Assembly: GCA_019429405.1 (NCBI GenBank)
Contig: JAHYIZ010000006.1
Coordinates: 24,357 to 88,356 of the forward strand
DNA from: Paracoccaceae bacterium
Lineage (GTDB): Bacteria > Pseudomonadota > Alphaproteobacteria > Rhodobacterales > Rhodobacteraceae
DNA length: 64,000 nt
Reading direction: 5' to 3'
Part shown: piece by piece, positions 44,254 through 54,354 of the stretch
How positions within the stretch are numbered: position 1 is the stretch's first letter
Layout of the letters: each line of letters opens with the position of its first letter
The notes under the pieces: model-generated
Told to the model about the DNA's origin: nothing
Database searches by the model: none
Seen by the model: only the letters and a program-made list of their open reading frames with translations
Position numbers and translations under genes: made by a program

Positions 44254-44364
44254 CCGCCCGGTAGCGGTAACGGTTTCGTGAATACCTGTCTCCGCGAATC
44301 CGTTGCCAGCCTGCGGCGAGGCGCGCAGCCTTGCAGGGTCTGATCTGTGACAGGGAGAAAACAG

Positions 44365-44724
44365 ATGTCTTATATTGACGGATTCGTGATCCCCGTGCCG
44401 ACAGCCAACCGTGACGTTTATCGTGACCATGAAGCGCGCTGGTGGCCCGAGTTCCGCAAGCATGGGGCGCTGCAATTGGTCGTCGGCTGGGGCGACCAGG
44501 TGCCCCCCGGCAAGCAGACCGATTTCGCCCGCGCCGTGGCCTTGCAGCCGGGCGAGACGGTGGTGTTTGCCTGGATGACCTGGCCCGACAAGGCAACCCG
44601 CGATGCGGCCTACAAGGCTATGGACGACAACGCAGATGTGACGATGGCCGACATGCCATTTGACGGCAGCCGCATGATTTATGGAGGCTTTGCACCGCTG
44701 CTCAACTCGGAGGACATGCCATGA
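44365..44724 (+). CDS. DUF1428-family protein
   Basis: A 119-residue alpha/beta-barrel-dimer type protein beginning MSYIDGFVIPVPTANRDVYRDHE. The WGDQVPPGKQTDFARAV and FAWMTWPDKATRDAAYKAM segments are typical of DUF1428. Related proteins include small stress or antibiotic-biosynthesis monooxygenase-like folds, but no activity is established. GGGAG precedes the ATG. The stop overlaps the next start (ATGA), so it is co-translated with a VOC protein. Confidence 0.8.
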   Translation: MSYIDGFVIPVPTANRDVYRDHEARWWPEFRKHGALQLVVGWGDQVPPGKQTDFARAVALQPGETVVFAWMTWPDKATRDAAYKAMDDNADVTMADMPFDGSRMIYGGFAPLLNSEDMP

Positions 44725-45488
44725 CCACAGCCCCGAACGGCACCCCGTGCTGGTATGAACTAACGACAAGCAACTCAGATGGCGCGCAGGCGTTCTATTC
44801 GGCGGTGGTCGGCTGGACCGTGGCCGATGCGGGCATGCCCGGCATGGATTACCGCCTGGCATCGGCGGGCGGCGACATGGTGGCAGGGATGTGGATGCCC
44901 GACCAGCCCGGTATGCCAACCTTCTGGATGCTCTATTTCACCGCCGAAAACTGCGATGCCGCCTGCGCCGCGTTGACCAAGGCAGGCGGCACCGTACACA
45001 AGCCCCCCGCCGACATTCCCGGCACCGGGCGCTTTGCCGTGGTGGCCGACCCGCAGGGCGCGGTGTTCGCGCTGCTGCAACCGCTCGATGCCAACGGCAA
45101 CGCCTTTGACCAGAAAAAGACCGGCCACGGCAACTGGCACGAGCTGATGACCACCGCCCCCAAGGCAGCGATGAGCTTTTACGGCGGCCTGCTGGGCTGG
45201 AAGCCGACCACCTCCATGCCGATGGGCGATATGGGCAGCTATGATCTGTTCGCCCACGGCGGCGCCGACATCGGCGGCATGATGCGCCTTGGCCCAAACA
45301 TGCCGGGGCCGGGGGTGCCGTTCTGGCTGCCCTATTTCGGCGTCGAGGGCATTGATGCTGCGGTGGCGCGCATCGCCAAGGCGGGTGGCAAGGTGGTGAA
45401 CGGCCCGCATGAGGTGCCGGGTGGCGCGTTCGTCGTGGTGGTGCTCGATCCGCAGGGCGCGATGTTTGCGCTGGTCGGGCCGAAGTAG
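44721..45488 (+). CDS. VOC-superfamily protein with two glyoxalase-like domains
   Basis: A 255-residue protein with two tandem VOC (vicinal oxygen chelate) domains. The first begins [23 protein letters not shown] and ends [17 protein letters not shown]. The second begins [22 protein letters not shown] and ends [18 protein letters not shown]. It belongs to the glyoxalase/bleomycin-resistance-like set; substrate unknown. Translationally coupled to the DUF1428 gene. Confidence 0.82.
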   Translation: MTTAPNGTPCWYELTTSNSDGAQAFYSAVVGWTVADAGMPGMDYRLASAGGDMVAGMWMPDQPGMPTFWMLYFTAENCDAACAALTKAGGTVHKPPADIPGTGRFAVVADPQGAVFALLQPLDANGNAFDQKKTGHGNWHELMTTAPKAAMSFYGGLLGWKPTTSMPMGDMGSYDLFAHGGADIGGMMRLGPNMPGPGVPFWLPYFGVEGIDAAVARIAKAGGKVVNGPHEVPGGAFVVVVLDPQGAMFALVGPK

Positions 45489-45559
45489 GCCAGAACAACG
45501 GCACTTGGCCTTTGCGCCACGCTTCGCTAAATCGGGGCAACCCAAGGAAAGTTGCCCCG

Positions 45560-48500
45560 ATGCCGATGGAAAAGACCTTTTCGCCCGCCGAAGCCGAAGC
45601 CCGCATTGCCCGTGAATGGGAGGCGCGCAATTGCTTTGCCGCAGGCGCCAACGCGCGGCCGGGTGCGGAAACCTTCTGCATCATGATCCCGCCGCCCAAT
45701 GTGACCGGCAGCCTGCATATGGGCCACGCCTTCAACAACACGCTGCAAGACATCCTTGTGCGCTGGCACCGGATGCGCGGGCATGATGTGCTGTGGCAGC
45801 CGGGGCAAGACCACGCGGGCATCGCCACGCAAATGGTGGTGGAACGCGAGCTTGCCAAAGCCCAGCAGCCCGGCCGCCGCGCCATGGGGCGCGAGGCGTT
45901 TACCGCCAAGGTCTGGGAATGGAAGGGGCAATCGGGCGGCACCATCATCGGGCAACTCAAACGGCTTGGCTGTTCGCTCGACTGGTCGCGCAATGCCTTC
46001 ACCATGTCTGGGGCGCCAAATTGCCCGCCGGGCGAGGAAGGCAACTTCCATGACGCAGTGATCAAGGTGTTCGTGGACCTTCACAACAAGGGCCTGATCT
46101 ATCGCGGCAAGCGGTTGGTCAACTGGGACCCGCATTTTGAAACCGCCATTTCCGACCTCGAGGTGGAAAACATCGAGGTTGCGGGCCACATGTGGCATTT
46201 CAAATACCCGCTGGCCGGGGGCGAAACCTATGAATACGTTGAGAAAGACGCAGAAGGCAACGTGACCCTGCGCGAGGTTCGCGATTACATTTCCATCGCC
46301 ACCACGCGGCCCGAAACCATGCTGGGCGATGGCGCGGTGGCGGTGCACCCGTCTGATGCGCGCTATGCGGCCATCGTCGGCAAGCTGTGCGAAATTCCGG
46401 TGGGGCCGAAAGAACACCGCCGCCTGATCCCGATCATCACCGACGACTACCCCGACCCGAATTTTGGAAGCGGCGCGGTGAAAATCACCGGCGCGCATGA
46501 CTTCAACGACTATGCGGTAGCCAAGCGCGGCAATATCCCTTGCTACCGGCTGATGGACACCAAGGGTGCGATGCGCGACGACGGCGCGCCCTATGCCGAG
46601 GCGGCGCAGATTGCGGTGGCCGTGGCGCGTGGCGAACGCGCGCTTTCCGAAGCCGAGGTGGACACCATCAACCTCGTGCCGGATGAGCTTCGCGGGCTTG
46701 ACCGGTTCGAGGCGCGCGAGAAGGTGATTGCCGAGATCACCGCCGAGGGGCTGGCTGTGATGCTGCCGAACCCCAAGGCCGGCGCCGAGGGCGAAGCCGC
46801 GATGCTGCCCTACGTCGAGGCCAAGCCGATCATGCAGCCGTTCGGTGATCGTTCGAAAACTGTCATTGAGCCGATGCTGACCGACCAGTGGTTTGTCGAT
46901 ACGGCACGAATAGTGCAACCCGCGCTCGACGCCGTGCGCGACGGCCGCACCCGCATCATGCCGCCGAGCGGTGAAAAGACCTATTACCACTGGCTGGAGA
47001 ATATCGAGCCGTGGTGCATTTCGCGGCAACTCTGGTGGGGGCACCAGATTCCGGTTTGGTTTGGGCGCAGCATAGCTGACAATGGGCAGCTTTCGGAAAC
47101 TTCGGACAAAGAATTTTGTGCGGCAACTGAAGCGGAAGCTCTCAAATTGGCGCAGAATTATTACCGCAAGCATCTTTCTGCCGACGCTATTGTGGCCCCA
47201 ATTTCTGAAATTCAAGGACCCAGTGATAGCGTTGATAGAATCGATGAGCATTACAGGAGCAGAAATCGAAACCCAGCGGTCGAAAACATTGCTCTAGTCC
47301 AAGATATCGGAGCGGTGTCAGACGCGACTTCCAACCCCAAGATATTCATCAAGCGCGACCCCGACGTGCTCGACACTTGGTTTTCCTCGGGCCTCTGGCC
47401 GATCGGCACGCTCGGCTGGCCGGAGCCCACCCCCGAACTGCAAAAATACTTCCCCACCGATGTGTTGATCACCGGCTCCGACATCCTCTTTTTCTGGGTC
47501 GCGCGGATGATGATGATGCAGCTTGCGGTGGTGGGCGAGGTGCCCTTCCACACCGTCTATCTGCACGGCCTCGTGCGCGACGCCAAGGGCAAGAAGATGT
47601 CGAAATCGCTTGGCAACGTGGTCGACCCGCTTGATCTGATTGACGAATTCGGCGCCGATGCCCTGCGCTTTACCAATGCCGCGATGGCCAGCCTTGGTGG
47701 CGCACTGAAACTTGATACGCAGCGCATCGCGGGCTACCGCAACTTTGGCACCAAGCTCTGGAACGCCACGAGGTTCGCCGAAATGAATGGCGTGTTCGAG
47801 GCGCCGCAGGGCCGCCCCGCCCCCACCCATACCGTTAACCGCTGGATCATCGGCGAGGTCGCGCGCACCCGTGTTGCAGTCGATGACGCGCTTGAAAACT
47901 TCCGCTTCAACGACGCCGCCAACACGCTTTACGCCTTTGTCTGGGGCAAGGTTTGCGACTGGTATGTGGAATTTGCCAAGCCGCTGTTTGACGGTGAGCA
48001 CGCGGGCGAGACCCGCCAGACCATGCGTTGGGTGCTCGACCAGTGCTTCACGCTGCTGCACCCGATGATGCCCTTCATCACCGAAGAGCTTTGGGCTATG
48101 ACCGGCACCCGCGCGAAAATGCTGGTGCATGGCGACTGGCCCGAATACGGTGCCGAGCTGATCGACGAGGCCGCCGACCGCGAGATGAACTGGGTGATCC
48201 AGCTTATCGAGGAAATCCGGTCAGCCCGCAGCCAGATGGGCGTGCCGGTGGCGCTGAAGATCGAGATGCTGACCACCGAGGCCGACGAAGCCGCCCGCGC
48301 GGCGCTGGCGCATAACGAGGCGCTGATCTTGCGCCTCGCGCGGCTTGACCACATCGCCGATGGCACCACCCCCAAGGGCGCGATTTCGCTGGCGCTGCCG
48401 GGGGCGGCGTTTGCGCTGCCGCTGGCGGGTATCATCAACGTGGCGGGCGAAAAGGCGCGGCTGACCAAAGCGCTCGACAAGCTCGAAAAAGACATGGGCG

Positions 48501-48646
48501 GCTTGCGCGGGCGGCTCGGCAACCCCAAATTCGTGGCATCGGCGCCCGAAGAGATCGTCGAGGAAAATCGCGCGTTGCTGGCGGCCGGAGAGGCCGAAGG
48601 CGCCAAGATTCGCGCGGCCCTCGCCCGGCTTGCCGATCTGGGGTGA
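45560..48646 (+). CDS. valS: Valyl-tRNA synthetase with an unusual A+T-rich insertion
   Basis: Class I synthetase of 1028 residues, longer than the usual 870-950. The HIGH motif is in [20 protein letters not shown] in [12 protein letters not shown], and the C-terminal coiled coil in [16 protein letters not shown]. Between GHQIPVW (about residue 500) and [12 protein letters not shown] (about 600) is a segment some 60 residues longer than in E. coli ValRS. Its codons are much richer in A and T than the rest. The reading frame is intact across it. AAGGAAAG precedes ATG 45560; a second ATG is two codons on. Confidence 0.95.
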   Translation: MPMEKTFSPAEAEARIAREWEARNCFAAGANARPGAETFCIMIPPPNVTGSLHMGHAFNNTLQDILVRWHRMRGHDVLWQPGQDHAGIATQMVVERELAKAQQPGRRAMGREAFTAKVWEWKGQSGGTIIGQLKRLGCSLDWSRNAFTMSGAPNCPPGEEGNFHDAVIKVFVDLHNKGLIYRGKRLVNWDPHFETAISDLEVENIEVAGHMWHFKYPLAGGETYEYVEKDAEGNVTLREVRDYISIATTRPETMLGDGAVAVHPSDARYAAIVGKLCEIPVGPKEHRRLIPIITDDYPDPNFGSGAVKITGAHDFNDYAVAKRGNIPCYRLMDTKGAMRDDGAPYAEAAQIAVAVARGERALSEAEVDTINLVPDELRGLDRFEAREKVIAEITAEGLAVMLPNPKAGAEGEAAMLPYVEAKPIMQPFGDRSKTVIEPMLTDQWFVDTARIVQPALDAVRDGRTRIMPPSGEKTYYHWLENIEPWCISRQLWWGHQIPVWFGRSIADNGQLSETSDKEFCAATEAEALKLAQNYYRKHLSADAIVAPISEIQGPSDSVDRIDEHYRSRNRNPAVENIALVQDIGAVSDATSNPKIFIKRDPDVLDTWFSSGLWPIGTLGWPEPTPELQKYFPTDVLITGSDILFFWVARMMMMQLAVVGEVPFHTVYLHGLVRDAKGKKMSKSLGNVVDPLDLIDEFGADALRFTNAAMASLGGALKLDTQRIAGYRNFGTKLWNATRFAEMNGVFEAPQGRPAPTHTVNRWIIGEVARTRVAVDDALENFRFNDAANTLYAFVWGKVCDWYVEFAKPLFDGEHAGETRQTMRWVLDQCFTLLHPMMPFITEELWAMTGTRAKMLVHGDWPEYGAELIDEAADREMNWVIQLIEEIRSARSQMGVPVALKIEMLTTEADEAARAALAHNEALILRLARLDHIADGTTPKGAISLALPGAAFALPLAGIINVAGEKARLTKALDKLEKDMGGLRGRLGNPKFVASAPEEIVEENRALLAAGEAEGAKIRAALARLADLG
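47066..47350 (+). other. A+T-rich insertion within valS
   Basis: About 285 bp of coding sequence with a sharply different composition: 83 G+C of 180 in 47101-47280 by hand count (46 percent), against nearly 60 percent just outside. It encodes polar, helical-looking residues ([19 protein letters not shown]...) and contains no stop. Possible acquired insert or unusual lineage-specific domain. Confidence 0.75.
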
Positions 48647-48650
48647 TGCC

Positions 48651-48980
48651 ATGGGCAGAGCGAACATTGCGGAACGGCGGATGCTGAAGGCACTGGCAGA
48701 GGGCAAGCTGAGCGGCCTTCAGGGTGAGGGCAAGCCCCTGCCCGACCACCCCGGCGACGCCTTCATCTCGCCAGGCGATGCGGTTGGCTTTCGCATCATG
48801 GCCGAGGCGGGCGTGCTGCCCGAAGAGATCGTGCTGAAAAAGCAGGCGGCAGCCCAGCGCGCGCATCTGGCCACGCTGACCGACCCTGCCGCGCGCAAAA
48901 CGGCGATGGCCGAGCTTGCGCGGCTCGAGATGCGACGGGCAATTGCCGAAGAGGCGCGGCGCGCCTTTCTGAAGGGCTGA
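48651..48980 (+). CDS. DUF1992 (DnaJ-homologue subfamily C member 28-like) protein
   Basis: A 109-residue protein with the DUF1992 signature: ERRMLKALAEGKLSGLQGEGKPLPDH, then a long charged helix ending RRAIAEEARRAFLKG. This domain is found alone in bacteria and in eukaryotic DNAJC28; its role is unknown. It starts 4 bp after the valS stop, so it is in the valS operon. Confidence 0.8.
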   Translation: MGRANIAERRMLKALAEGKLSGLQGEGKPLPDHPGDAFISPGDAVGFRIMAEAGVLPEEIVLKKQAAAQRAHLATLTDPAARKTAMAELARLEMRRAIAEEARRAFLKG

Positions 48981-48990
48981 GGGCGCGGGT

Positions 48991-49776
48991 TCAGCTGAAC
49001 CGGGGGGCGCGGTCTTCAAGGTTCGCGGCCACCGCCTCGCTGAAATCAGGTTTGCCGATCAGCGCCACCTGCTCACGCGATTCGGCCAGCAAGACCTCGC
49101 TTGCCACCGCTTCAAACGCCTTGCCGATCAGCCGCTTGGCGGCACGCACGGCGCTTGGGCTTTGCGCCGCGATCGACTCGGCCAGTTCAAACGCGCGCTC
49201 CATCAGCACTTCAGCTTCCTCGGTCACCAGCCCCCATTGCAGCGCCTGCGGCACCAGAACCGGCTCTGCGGTATAGATCATCCGCGCCATGGCATCGGCG
49301 CGCAGCACGCGGGGCATCAGCACCATGCCGCCCATGTCGGGCACGAGGCCCCATTTCATCTCCATCACCGCAAGCCGGGCGTGCGGATGCGCCAGCCGGA
49401 TGTCGGCGCCAAGCGCAAGCTGCAGCCCGGCGCCAAACACCGGCCCATGCAGCGCCGCGATCACCGGCACCGGCACCTGCTGCCAGACCAGTGCAAACTG
49501 CTGAAACCGGTTTGCCACCCCATGCGTGCGCGGCAGGATCAGCGCTTTGGGGTCACCCGCGGCCAAGGCGCCAAAGGCCGCCAGATCCAACCCCGCGCAA
49601 AACGCCTTGCCCGCACCCGAAAGCACCACTGCGCGCAGGTCTTGCTGCCCCGCCAGCAGCTCGCCCACCGCGACCACCTCGTCGATCATTTCCATATCGA
49701 CCGCATTCAGCTTTTCGGGGCGGTTCAGTTGCACATGGGCGACATGGCCCTGCATGGTCAGCAAAACGCGGCTCAT
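48991..49776 (-). CDS. Enoyl-CoA hydratase/isomerase (crotonase) family protein
   Basis: A 261-residue crotonase-fold enzyme. The oxyanion-hole segments are GKAFCAGLDLAAFG (about residue 60) and ALHGPVFGAGLQLALGADIRL (about 105). The Glu positions of enoyl-CoA hydratase read MKWGLVPDMGG, with Asp in place of the second Glu, so isomerase or dehydratase activity is also possible. AAGGAGG precedes ATG 49776. Convergent with DUF1992 (10 bp apart). Confidence 0.82.
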   Translation of the reverse strand: MSRVLLTMQGHVAHVQLNRPEKLNAVDMEMIDEVVAVGELLAGQQDLRAVVLSGAGKAFCAGLDLAAFGALAAGDPKALILPRTHGVANRFQQFALVWQQVPVPVIAALHGPVFGAGLQLALGADIRLAHPHARLAVMEMKWGLVPDMGGMVLMPRVLRADAMARMIYTAEPVLVPQALQWGLVTEEAEVLMERAFELAESIAAQSPSAVRAAKRLIGKAFEAVASEVLLAESREQVALIGKPDFSEAVAANLEDRAPRFS

Positions 49777-49904
49777 CGGCACCTCCTTCAAATCACCCCG
49801 AGTATGCCCCGCGGGCAGCGCCCGCGCCAGCGCGCGCAGGCGCCTGCGACGCCACGGCACCCCCGCCCCTTGCGGGGCCGCCAATTTGTGCTACCCCTTA
49901 GGCC

Positions 49905-51011
49905 ATGACCGGACCCCGCTTCACACCGCTTGCCGCCAGCCTGCCCGCGTCGGTGCCCTTCGTCGGCCCCGAAACCCAGGAACGCGCGCGAGGCAGCACC
50001 TTTGCCGCCCGACTTGGCGCCAACGAAAACGGCTTTGGCCCCTCGCCGCGCGCCATTGAGGCGATGAGCGCCGCCGCCGCCGAATGCTGGATGTATGGCG
50101 ACCCGGAAAACCATGACCTACGCGCGGCGCTGGCCGCGCACCACGGCTGCGGCATGGAAAACATCGTGGTGGGCGAGGGTATTGACGGCCTGCTGGGCTA
50201 CCTCGTGCGCCTGACCGTGGCCCTGGGCGATGCGGTCGTCACCTCGGATGGCGCCTACCCTACCTTCAATTTCCATGTCGCGGGCTATGGCGGCGTGCTG
50301 CACAAGGTGCCCTACGCGGGCGACCATGAAGACCCCTGGGCGCTGGTTGCCGCCGCCGCGGGCACCGGCGCGAAACTGCTCTACATCGCCAACCCTGATA
50401 ACCCGATGGGCAGCCACCACCCCGGCCAGCGCATCGCGCAGATGGTCGCGGCGGTGCCCGATGGCTGCCTGATGGTGCTAGACGAGGCCTACATCGACCT
50501 CGCGCCCGCTGGCACTGCCGCGCAGATCGACCCCGCCGACCCAAGGGTGATACGGCTGCGCACCTTCTCCAAGGGCTACGGCATGGCAGGGGCGCGGGTG
50601 GGCTACGCGATCGGCGCGCCCGGCCTGATTTCGGCCTTCAACAAGATTCGCAACCATTTCGGCATGTGCCGGATCAGCCAGGCCGGCGCGCTCGCCGCGC
50701 TCGCCGACCAGAACTGGCTCGCGCATGTCCAATCGCAAGTCGCCACCGCGCGTGAAACCCTTGCGCGCACGGCGCGCATGCACGGGCTTGCCCCGCTGCC
50801 CTCGGCCACCAACTTTGTCACTATCGATTGCGGCGAGGATGGCGCCTTTGCCCGCCGCGTGCTTGCCGCGCTGACCGAGGCGGGCATCTTCGTGCGCATG
50901 CCGTTCGTAGCGCCCCATGACCGCTGCATCCGCGTCAGCTGCGGCCCGGCGCCCGAGCTTGAGGCTTTCGCCGAGGCGCTACCCGGCGCCCTTGCCGCCG
51001 CCCGTGGCTGA
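49905..51011 (+). CDS. Histidinol-phosphate aminotransferase-like enzyme
   Basis: A 368-residue fold-type I aminotransferase. The N-terminal LGANENGFGPSP, the GEGIDGLLGYLVR phosphate region, YIANPDNPMGS, the cofactor Asp/Tyr in LDEAYID and the Schiff-base Lys in RTFSKGYGMAGARVGY are all present. This is the HisC pattern, but related aromatic aminotransferases share it. It is 40 kb from the his cluster and next to a class V aminotransferase. A dispersed hairpin element follows the stop. Confidence 0.8.
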   Translation: MTGPRFTPLAASLPASVPFVGPETQERARGSTFAARLGANENGFGPSPRAIEAMSAAAAECWMYGDPENHDLRAALAAHHGCGMENIVVGEGIDGLLGYLVRLTVALGDAVVTSDGAYPTFNFHVAGYGGVLHKVPYAGDHEDPWALVAAAAGTGAKLLYIANPDNPMGSHHPGQRIAQMVAAVPDGCLMVLDEAYIDLAPAGTAAQIDPADPRVIRLRTFSKGYGMAGARVGYAIGAPGLISAFNKIRNHFGMCRISQAGALAALADQNWLAHVQSQVATARETLARTARMHGLAPLPSATNFVTIDCGEDGAFARRVLAALTEAGIFVRMPFVAPHDRCIRVSCGPAPELEAFAEALPGALAAARG

Positions 51012-51015
51012 CCGA

Positions 51016-51082
51016 CATCTTCAACGCCCAAATACCCCAAGGGGTGAGGCCCGGAACGGGCCGAGGGGGGCAGCGCCCCCCT
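51016..51082 (+). repeat. Dispersed double-hairpin element after the HisC-like gene
   Basis: ACATCTTCAACGCCCAAATACC leads to AGGCCCGGAACGGGCC and GGGGGGCAGCGCCCCCC. It lies 5 bp past the stop, in the gene's orientation, and abuts the convergent class V aminotransferase stop. Confidence 0.7.
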
Positions 51083-52280
51083 ATGCCGACGCCACCACAG
51101 CCGTTGCCGCCGCCAGCGCCCCCGGCCCATGCGCCAGCCCCAAAGCCTGAAGCCCCGCCTCCATCACGGCTAGCGCCCCAAGTGTCATATGGGCGTTCAC
51201 ATGGCCCATATGCGCCACCCGCAGGAAATCGCCGTAGTTGGGCTCTGACGGTGCGGCCATGCCAAGCCCGATGCCCAGCGTTACCCCGGCCTCGGCCTCG
51301 CACCACGCCCGCAACCGCGCCGCACCGCCGCCGCCGATCCGCGCTGCGGTGACCGCATGCCCCCGCCGCGCCGGATCCGCCACGTTAAGCGCAATATCAC
51401 CGCCCTGCCCCCAGGCGTCAAACGCCGCCCAGACCGCGCGCGCCAGCGTGGCGTGGCGCGCCCAGACGTGGGGCAGCCCCTCCTCTTCGAGAATCATCGT
51501 CAACGACTCGCGCAGGCCAAACAGGTGATGTGTGGGCGCGGTGCCGCCGAAATGCTGGTAGAACTCGGTGCCAAGCGCGCGCGGCTCCCACCGCCAATAG
51601 GGCGTGGCAAGGTCGGCGCGCCGCCCTGCCCGCAAGGCCCGGTCGTTGAAATACACGAACCCCAGCCCCGGCGGCACCATCACCCCTTTTTGAGAGGCCG
51701 CGACCATCACATCGACACCCCAATCATCCATGCGAAATTCATCACACCCAAGCGAGGCGATGCAATCGACCGCCAACAGCGCCGGGTGCCCGGCCGCGTC
51801 GATGGCGGCGCGCAGCGCCAGAATGTCGTTCTTCACCGAACTCGAGGTATCGACATGCGTCACCAGAACCGCCTTGATCCGCTGCCCGGTGTCGGCGCGC
51901 AAGGCGGCCTCAAGCCGGTTCGGGTCGGCGGCGGCCGATTTGCCAAAGTCGATCATCTCGACCTCGACCCCCATCGCGCGGGCGTGCTCGGCCCAGCCGA
52001 GGCCAAACCGCCCGGTCGCCAGCACCAGCGCCCGGTCGCCGCGCGAAAAGAGGTTGGCGTTGGCCGCTTCCCAGGCGCCGTGGCCGTTGGCGATGTAAAG
52101 CGCAACATGGCCGGAACTAAGCGCCAGCCTGCGCAGGTCGGGCCAGAGCGTGGCCACCATATCAACCAGCTCGCCCGCATAGATATTGGGCGCCGGGCGG
52201 TGCATCGCGGCCAGCACCCGGTCGGGCATGGTCGAGGGGCCGGGAATGGCAAGGTAGGGGCGGCCCTGCGAAAGGCTCAT
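51081..52280 (-). CDS. Class V aminotransferase (alanine/serine-glyoxylate aminotransferase type)
   Basis: A 399-residue fold-type I PLP enzyme. The features are the N-terminal IPGPSTMPDRVLAAM, the phosphate region NGHGAWEAANANL, the cofactor Asp in LLAVDCIASLG and the Schiff-base Lys in VAASQKGVMVPPGLGF. This is the serine/alanine-glyoxylate aminotransferase pattern, probably transferring amino groups to glyoxylate. Full length. Divergent from ygfZ by 108 bp. Confidence 0.85.
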   Translation of the reverse strand: MSLSQGRPYLAIPGPSTMPDRVLAAMHRPAPNIYAGELVDMVATLWPDLRRLALSSGHVALYIANGHGAWEAANANLFSRGDRALVLATGRFGLGWAEHARAMGVEVEMIDFGKSAAADPNRLEAALRADTGQRIKAVLVTHVDTSSSVKNDILALRAAIDAAGHPALLAVDCIASLGCDEFRMDDWGVDVMVAASQKGVMVPPGLGFVYFNDRALRAGRRADLATPYWRWEPRALGTEFYQHFGGTAPTHHLFGLRESLTMILEEEGLPHVWARHATLARAVWAAFDAWGQGGDIALNVADPARRGHAVTAARIGGGGAARLRAWCEAEAGVTLGIGLGMAAPSEPNYGDFLRVAHMGHVNAHMTLGALAVMEAGLQALGLAHGPGALAAATAVVASA

Positions 52281-52388
52281 CGGTGTCTCCTGTGTCTGTG
52301 GCCCCTTGCGTAAGCCGCGCCCCGGATTAGGTCAATTGGCGGCACGCGCTGGCCGTGCCATGTTGGGGCCAGCAGCAAGGGGGGCGGA

Positions 52389-53123
52389 ATGAGCGCGCGG
52401 CAAATCTTTGAAATATCAGGCGCTGACCGGGTGCACTTTCTGCAAGGGCTGGTCAGCAATGACCTGCGCAAGCTGACGCAGGGGCCGGTCTATGCTGCAC
52501 TTCTGACGCCTCAGGGCAAGTTTCTGGCCGATTTCTTTTTGACCGAGGCGGGCGAGAAGATCCTGCTTGATACGGCGGTGGAAGGCTCGGATGACCTCGC
52601 CCGCCGCCTCGCCCTTTACCGCCTGCGCGCTGATGTGGCGATCACGCCATCACCGCTTCGGCTGATGCGCGGCACCGGCCCCGCCCCGGCAGGCGCCCTG
52701 CCCGACCCGCGCCACCCGGCGATGGGCTGGCGGCTTTATGGGCCAGAGGCGGGGGATGACGGCACCGATTGGGACGCAATTCGCGTTGAACACCTGATCC
52801 CCGAGGCCGGGGCCGAGCTTATCGCCGGGGAAAGCTACATTCTCGAAGCCGGGTTCGAACGCCTCAACGGCGTCGATTTTCGCAAGGGCTGCTATGTCGG
52901 GCAGGAAGTCACTGCCCGGATGAAGCACAAGACCGAGCTGAAAAAGGGGCTGGTACGCCTGCGCATCGACGGCACGGCACCAATCGGCACCCCGATTAGC
53001 GCTGACGGGCGCGAGGTGGGCACGCTTGGCACCCAAAGCGGCGGGCGGGCGCTGGCCTTGGTGCGCTTTGACCGTGCGGTGGGTGACATGCAGGCGGGCG
53101 CGACGCGGCTGGCGCCAGAGTGA
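52389..53123 (+). CDS. ygfZ: Folate-binding YgfZ-like protein (Fe-S cluster assembly)
   Basis: A 244-residue member of the aminomethyltransferase-fold family. The diagnostic KGCYVGQEVTARMKHK motif is at about residues 170-185, and the N-terminal substrate-folate region is FLQGLVSNDLRKL. YgfZ/IBA57 proteins help mature certain iron-sulphur enzymes with tetrahydrofolate. Convergent with efp. Confidence 0.88.
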   Translation: MSARQIFEISGADRVHFLQGLVSNDLRKLTQGPVYAALLTPQGKFLADFFLTEAGEKILLDTAVEGSDDLARRLALYRLRADVAITPSPLRLMRGTGPAPAGALPDPRHPAMGWRLYGPEAGDDGTDWDAIRVEHLIPEAGAELIAGESYILEAGFERLNGVDFRKGCYVGQEVTARMKHKTELKKGLVRLRIDGTAPIGTPISADGREVGTLGTQSGGRALALVRFDRAVGDMQAGATRLAPE

Positions 53124-53144
53124 CCGGCGCCAGCCCTACTGGCC

Positions 53145-53708
53145 TCAGGCGCGCTCGGAATATTCCATCAGTTCGGTGTGCACGATGATGTCTTCATCCG
53201 GCCCGATGAACGGAGGAATCATGATCCGCACACCGTTGTCGAGAATGGCCGGCTTGAAGCTGTTGGCGGCGGTCTGGCCTTTTTGCACAGGCTCGGTCTC
53301 GACCACGCGGCAGCGCACCTTTTGCGGCAGTGACACGGTCAGCGCCTCGTCGCCGTAATACTGGATCTGGGCGGTCATGCCGTCTTGCAAAAAGGGGCGG
53401 CGGTCACCCAGCAACTCGGCATCAAGTTCGATCTGCTCATAGGTTTCGGCGTCCATGAACACCAGCTTGCCATCGGTTTCATAGAGAAACTGCTGTTCCT
53501 TGAAATCCAGCGACACCTGATCGACCTTGTCTTCCGAGCGGAACCGTTCATTGAGCTTGCGCCCGTCGCGCAGGTTCTTCAGCTCGACCTGCGCAAAGGC
53601 GCCGCCCTTGCCGGGTTTGACGTGGTTGACCTTGACGGCAGCCCAAAGCCCGCCATCGTGTTCGAGGATGTTGCCGGGGCGGATTTCGTTGCCGTTGATT
53701 TTGGCCAT
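53145..53708 (-). CDS. efp: Elongation factor P
   Basis: A 187-residue three-domain EF-P that relieves ribosome stalling at polyproline. The modified residue is Lys34 in [11 protein letters not shown]. Domain III ends [12 protein letters not shown]. Lys34 points to lysylation-type modification (EpmA) rather than Arg rhamnosylation; epmA/epmB are not in the window. ATG 53708 has a short A-rich upstream; longer in-frame upstream sequence is not conserved. Confidence 0.96.
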   Translation of the reverse strand: MAKINGNEIRPGNILEHDGGLWAAVKVNHVKPGKGGAFAQVELKNLRDGRKLNERFRSEDKVDQVSLDFKEQQFLYETDGKLVFMDAETYEQIELDAELLGDRRPFLQDGMTAQIQYYGDEALTVSLPQKVRCRVVETEPVQKGQTAANSFKPAILDNGVRIMIPPFIGPDEDIIVHTELMEYSERA

Positions 53709-53922
53709 CTCATGACTCATATAAAAGGTTGATCTGCGCTGCCGGGCACCTATATAGATCGCGTTGCCTACTGGCAACCCGACCAAATCCTGTGGCATTC
53801 GACCGAAAGATATGCGCCAAACGCATGACTGGCATGTTATGTGGGCCATATCGAATCGCGGCAGAACAGCCATATTTGGCCGCTACGCCCGGGAACACAA
53901 GAGCAATAAAAAGGATGTCATA

Positions 53923-54243
53923 ATGCGCGATTTCGTTGACGGCTCCGCATTCAACTACGAACAGGGCCAGCGCTCGCGCAAACTTTTTGCCGCTGTTGTG
54001 TTGGCCGCGCTGGATGACGCCATTTCTGACGACAAGAAATATGGCAATGGCCCCGAGCAGATCGCCCGTTGGGCGCGGTCGCGCGATGGCCGCGAGGTGC
54101 TTTCCTGTGCCGGCATCGACCCGAACGAGCGGGTGGTGAAGGGGCTGATGGCGTTCGTTTCCAAGGGCGTGCGCACCTCGGTTGCGCTGTCGCGCGAAGA
54201 AAGCGAGCGGCGCATGGCCGCCGAAGAGGCTGAAGCCGCCTGA
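53923..54243 (+). CDS. Conserved hypothetical protein of Rhodobacterales
   Basis: A 106-residue soluble protein beginning MRDFVDGSAFNYEQGQRSRKLFAAVVLAALDDAI. No catalytic motif or membrane segment is visible; the composition is helical and charged, ending in an Arg/Glu/Ala helix. From memory, near-identical small proteins occur throughout Rhodobacterales, which suggests a conserved core function, perhaps DNA- or ribosome-related; that is inference. The start has AAAAAGGAT upstream. Confidence 0.75.
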   Translation: MRDFVDGSAFNYEQGQRSRKLFAAVVLAALDDAISDDKKYGNGPEQIARWARSRDGREVLSCAGIDPNERVVKGLMAFVSKGVRTSVALSREESERRMAAEEAEAA

Positions 54244-54354
54244 GATCTGCGTTTTCTGCACACCGCATGCCGCGCCCCTCGGGCGCGGTTTTCGTTTGCG
54301 CGACGGCCCATCTGCCACACGGGTTTTGGTTCGGCCACGCGAGCGGGCGGCGCT

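Noticed and set aside
53764..53922. 53-residue N-terminal extension of the conserved hypothetical protein
   Set aside because: Overlaps the efp promoter region; AAAAAGGAT sits before ATG 53923, where the family's typical MRDFVDGS start lies.
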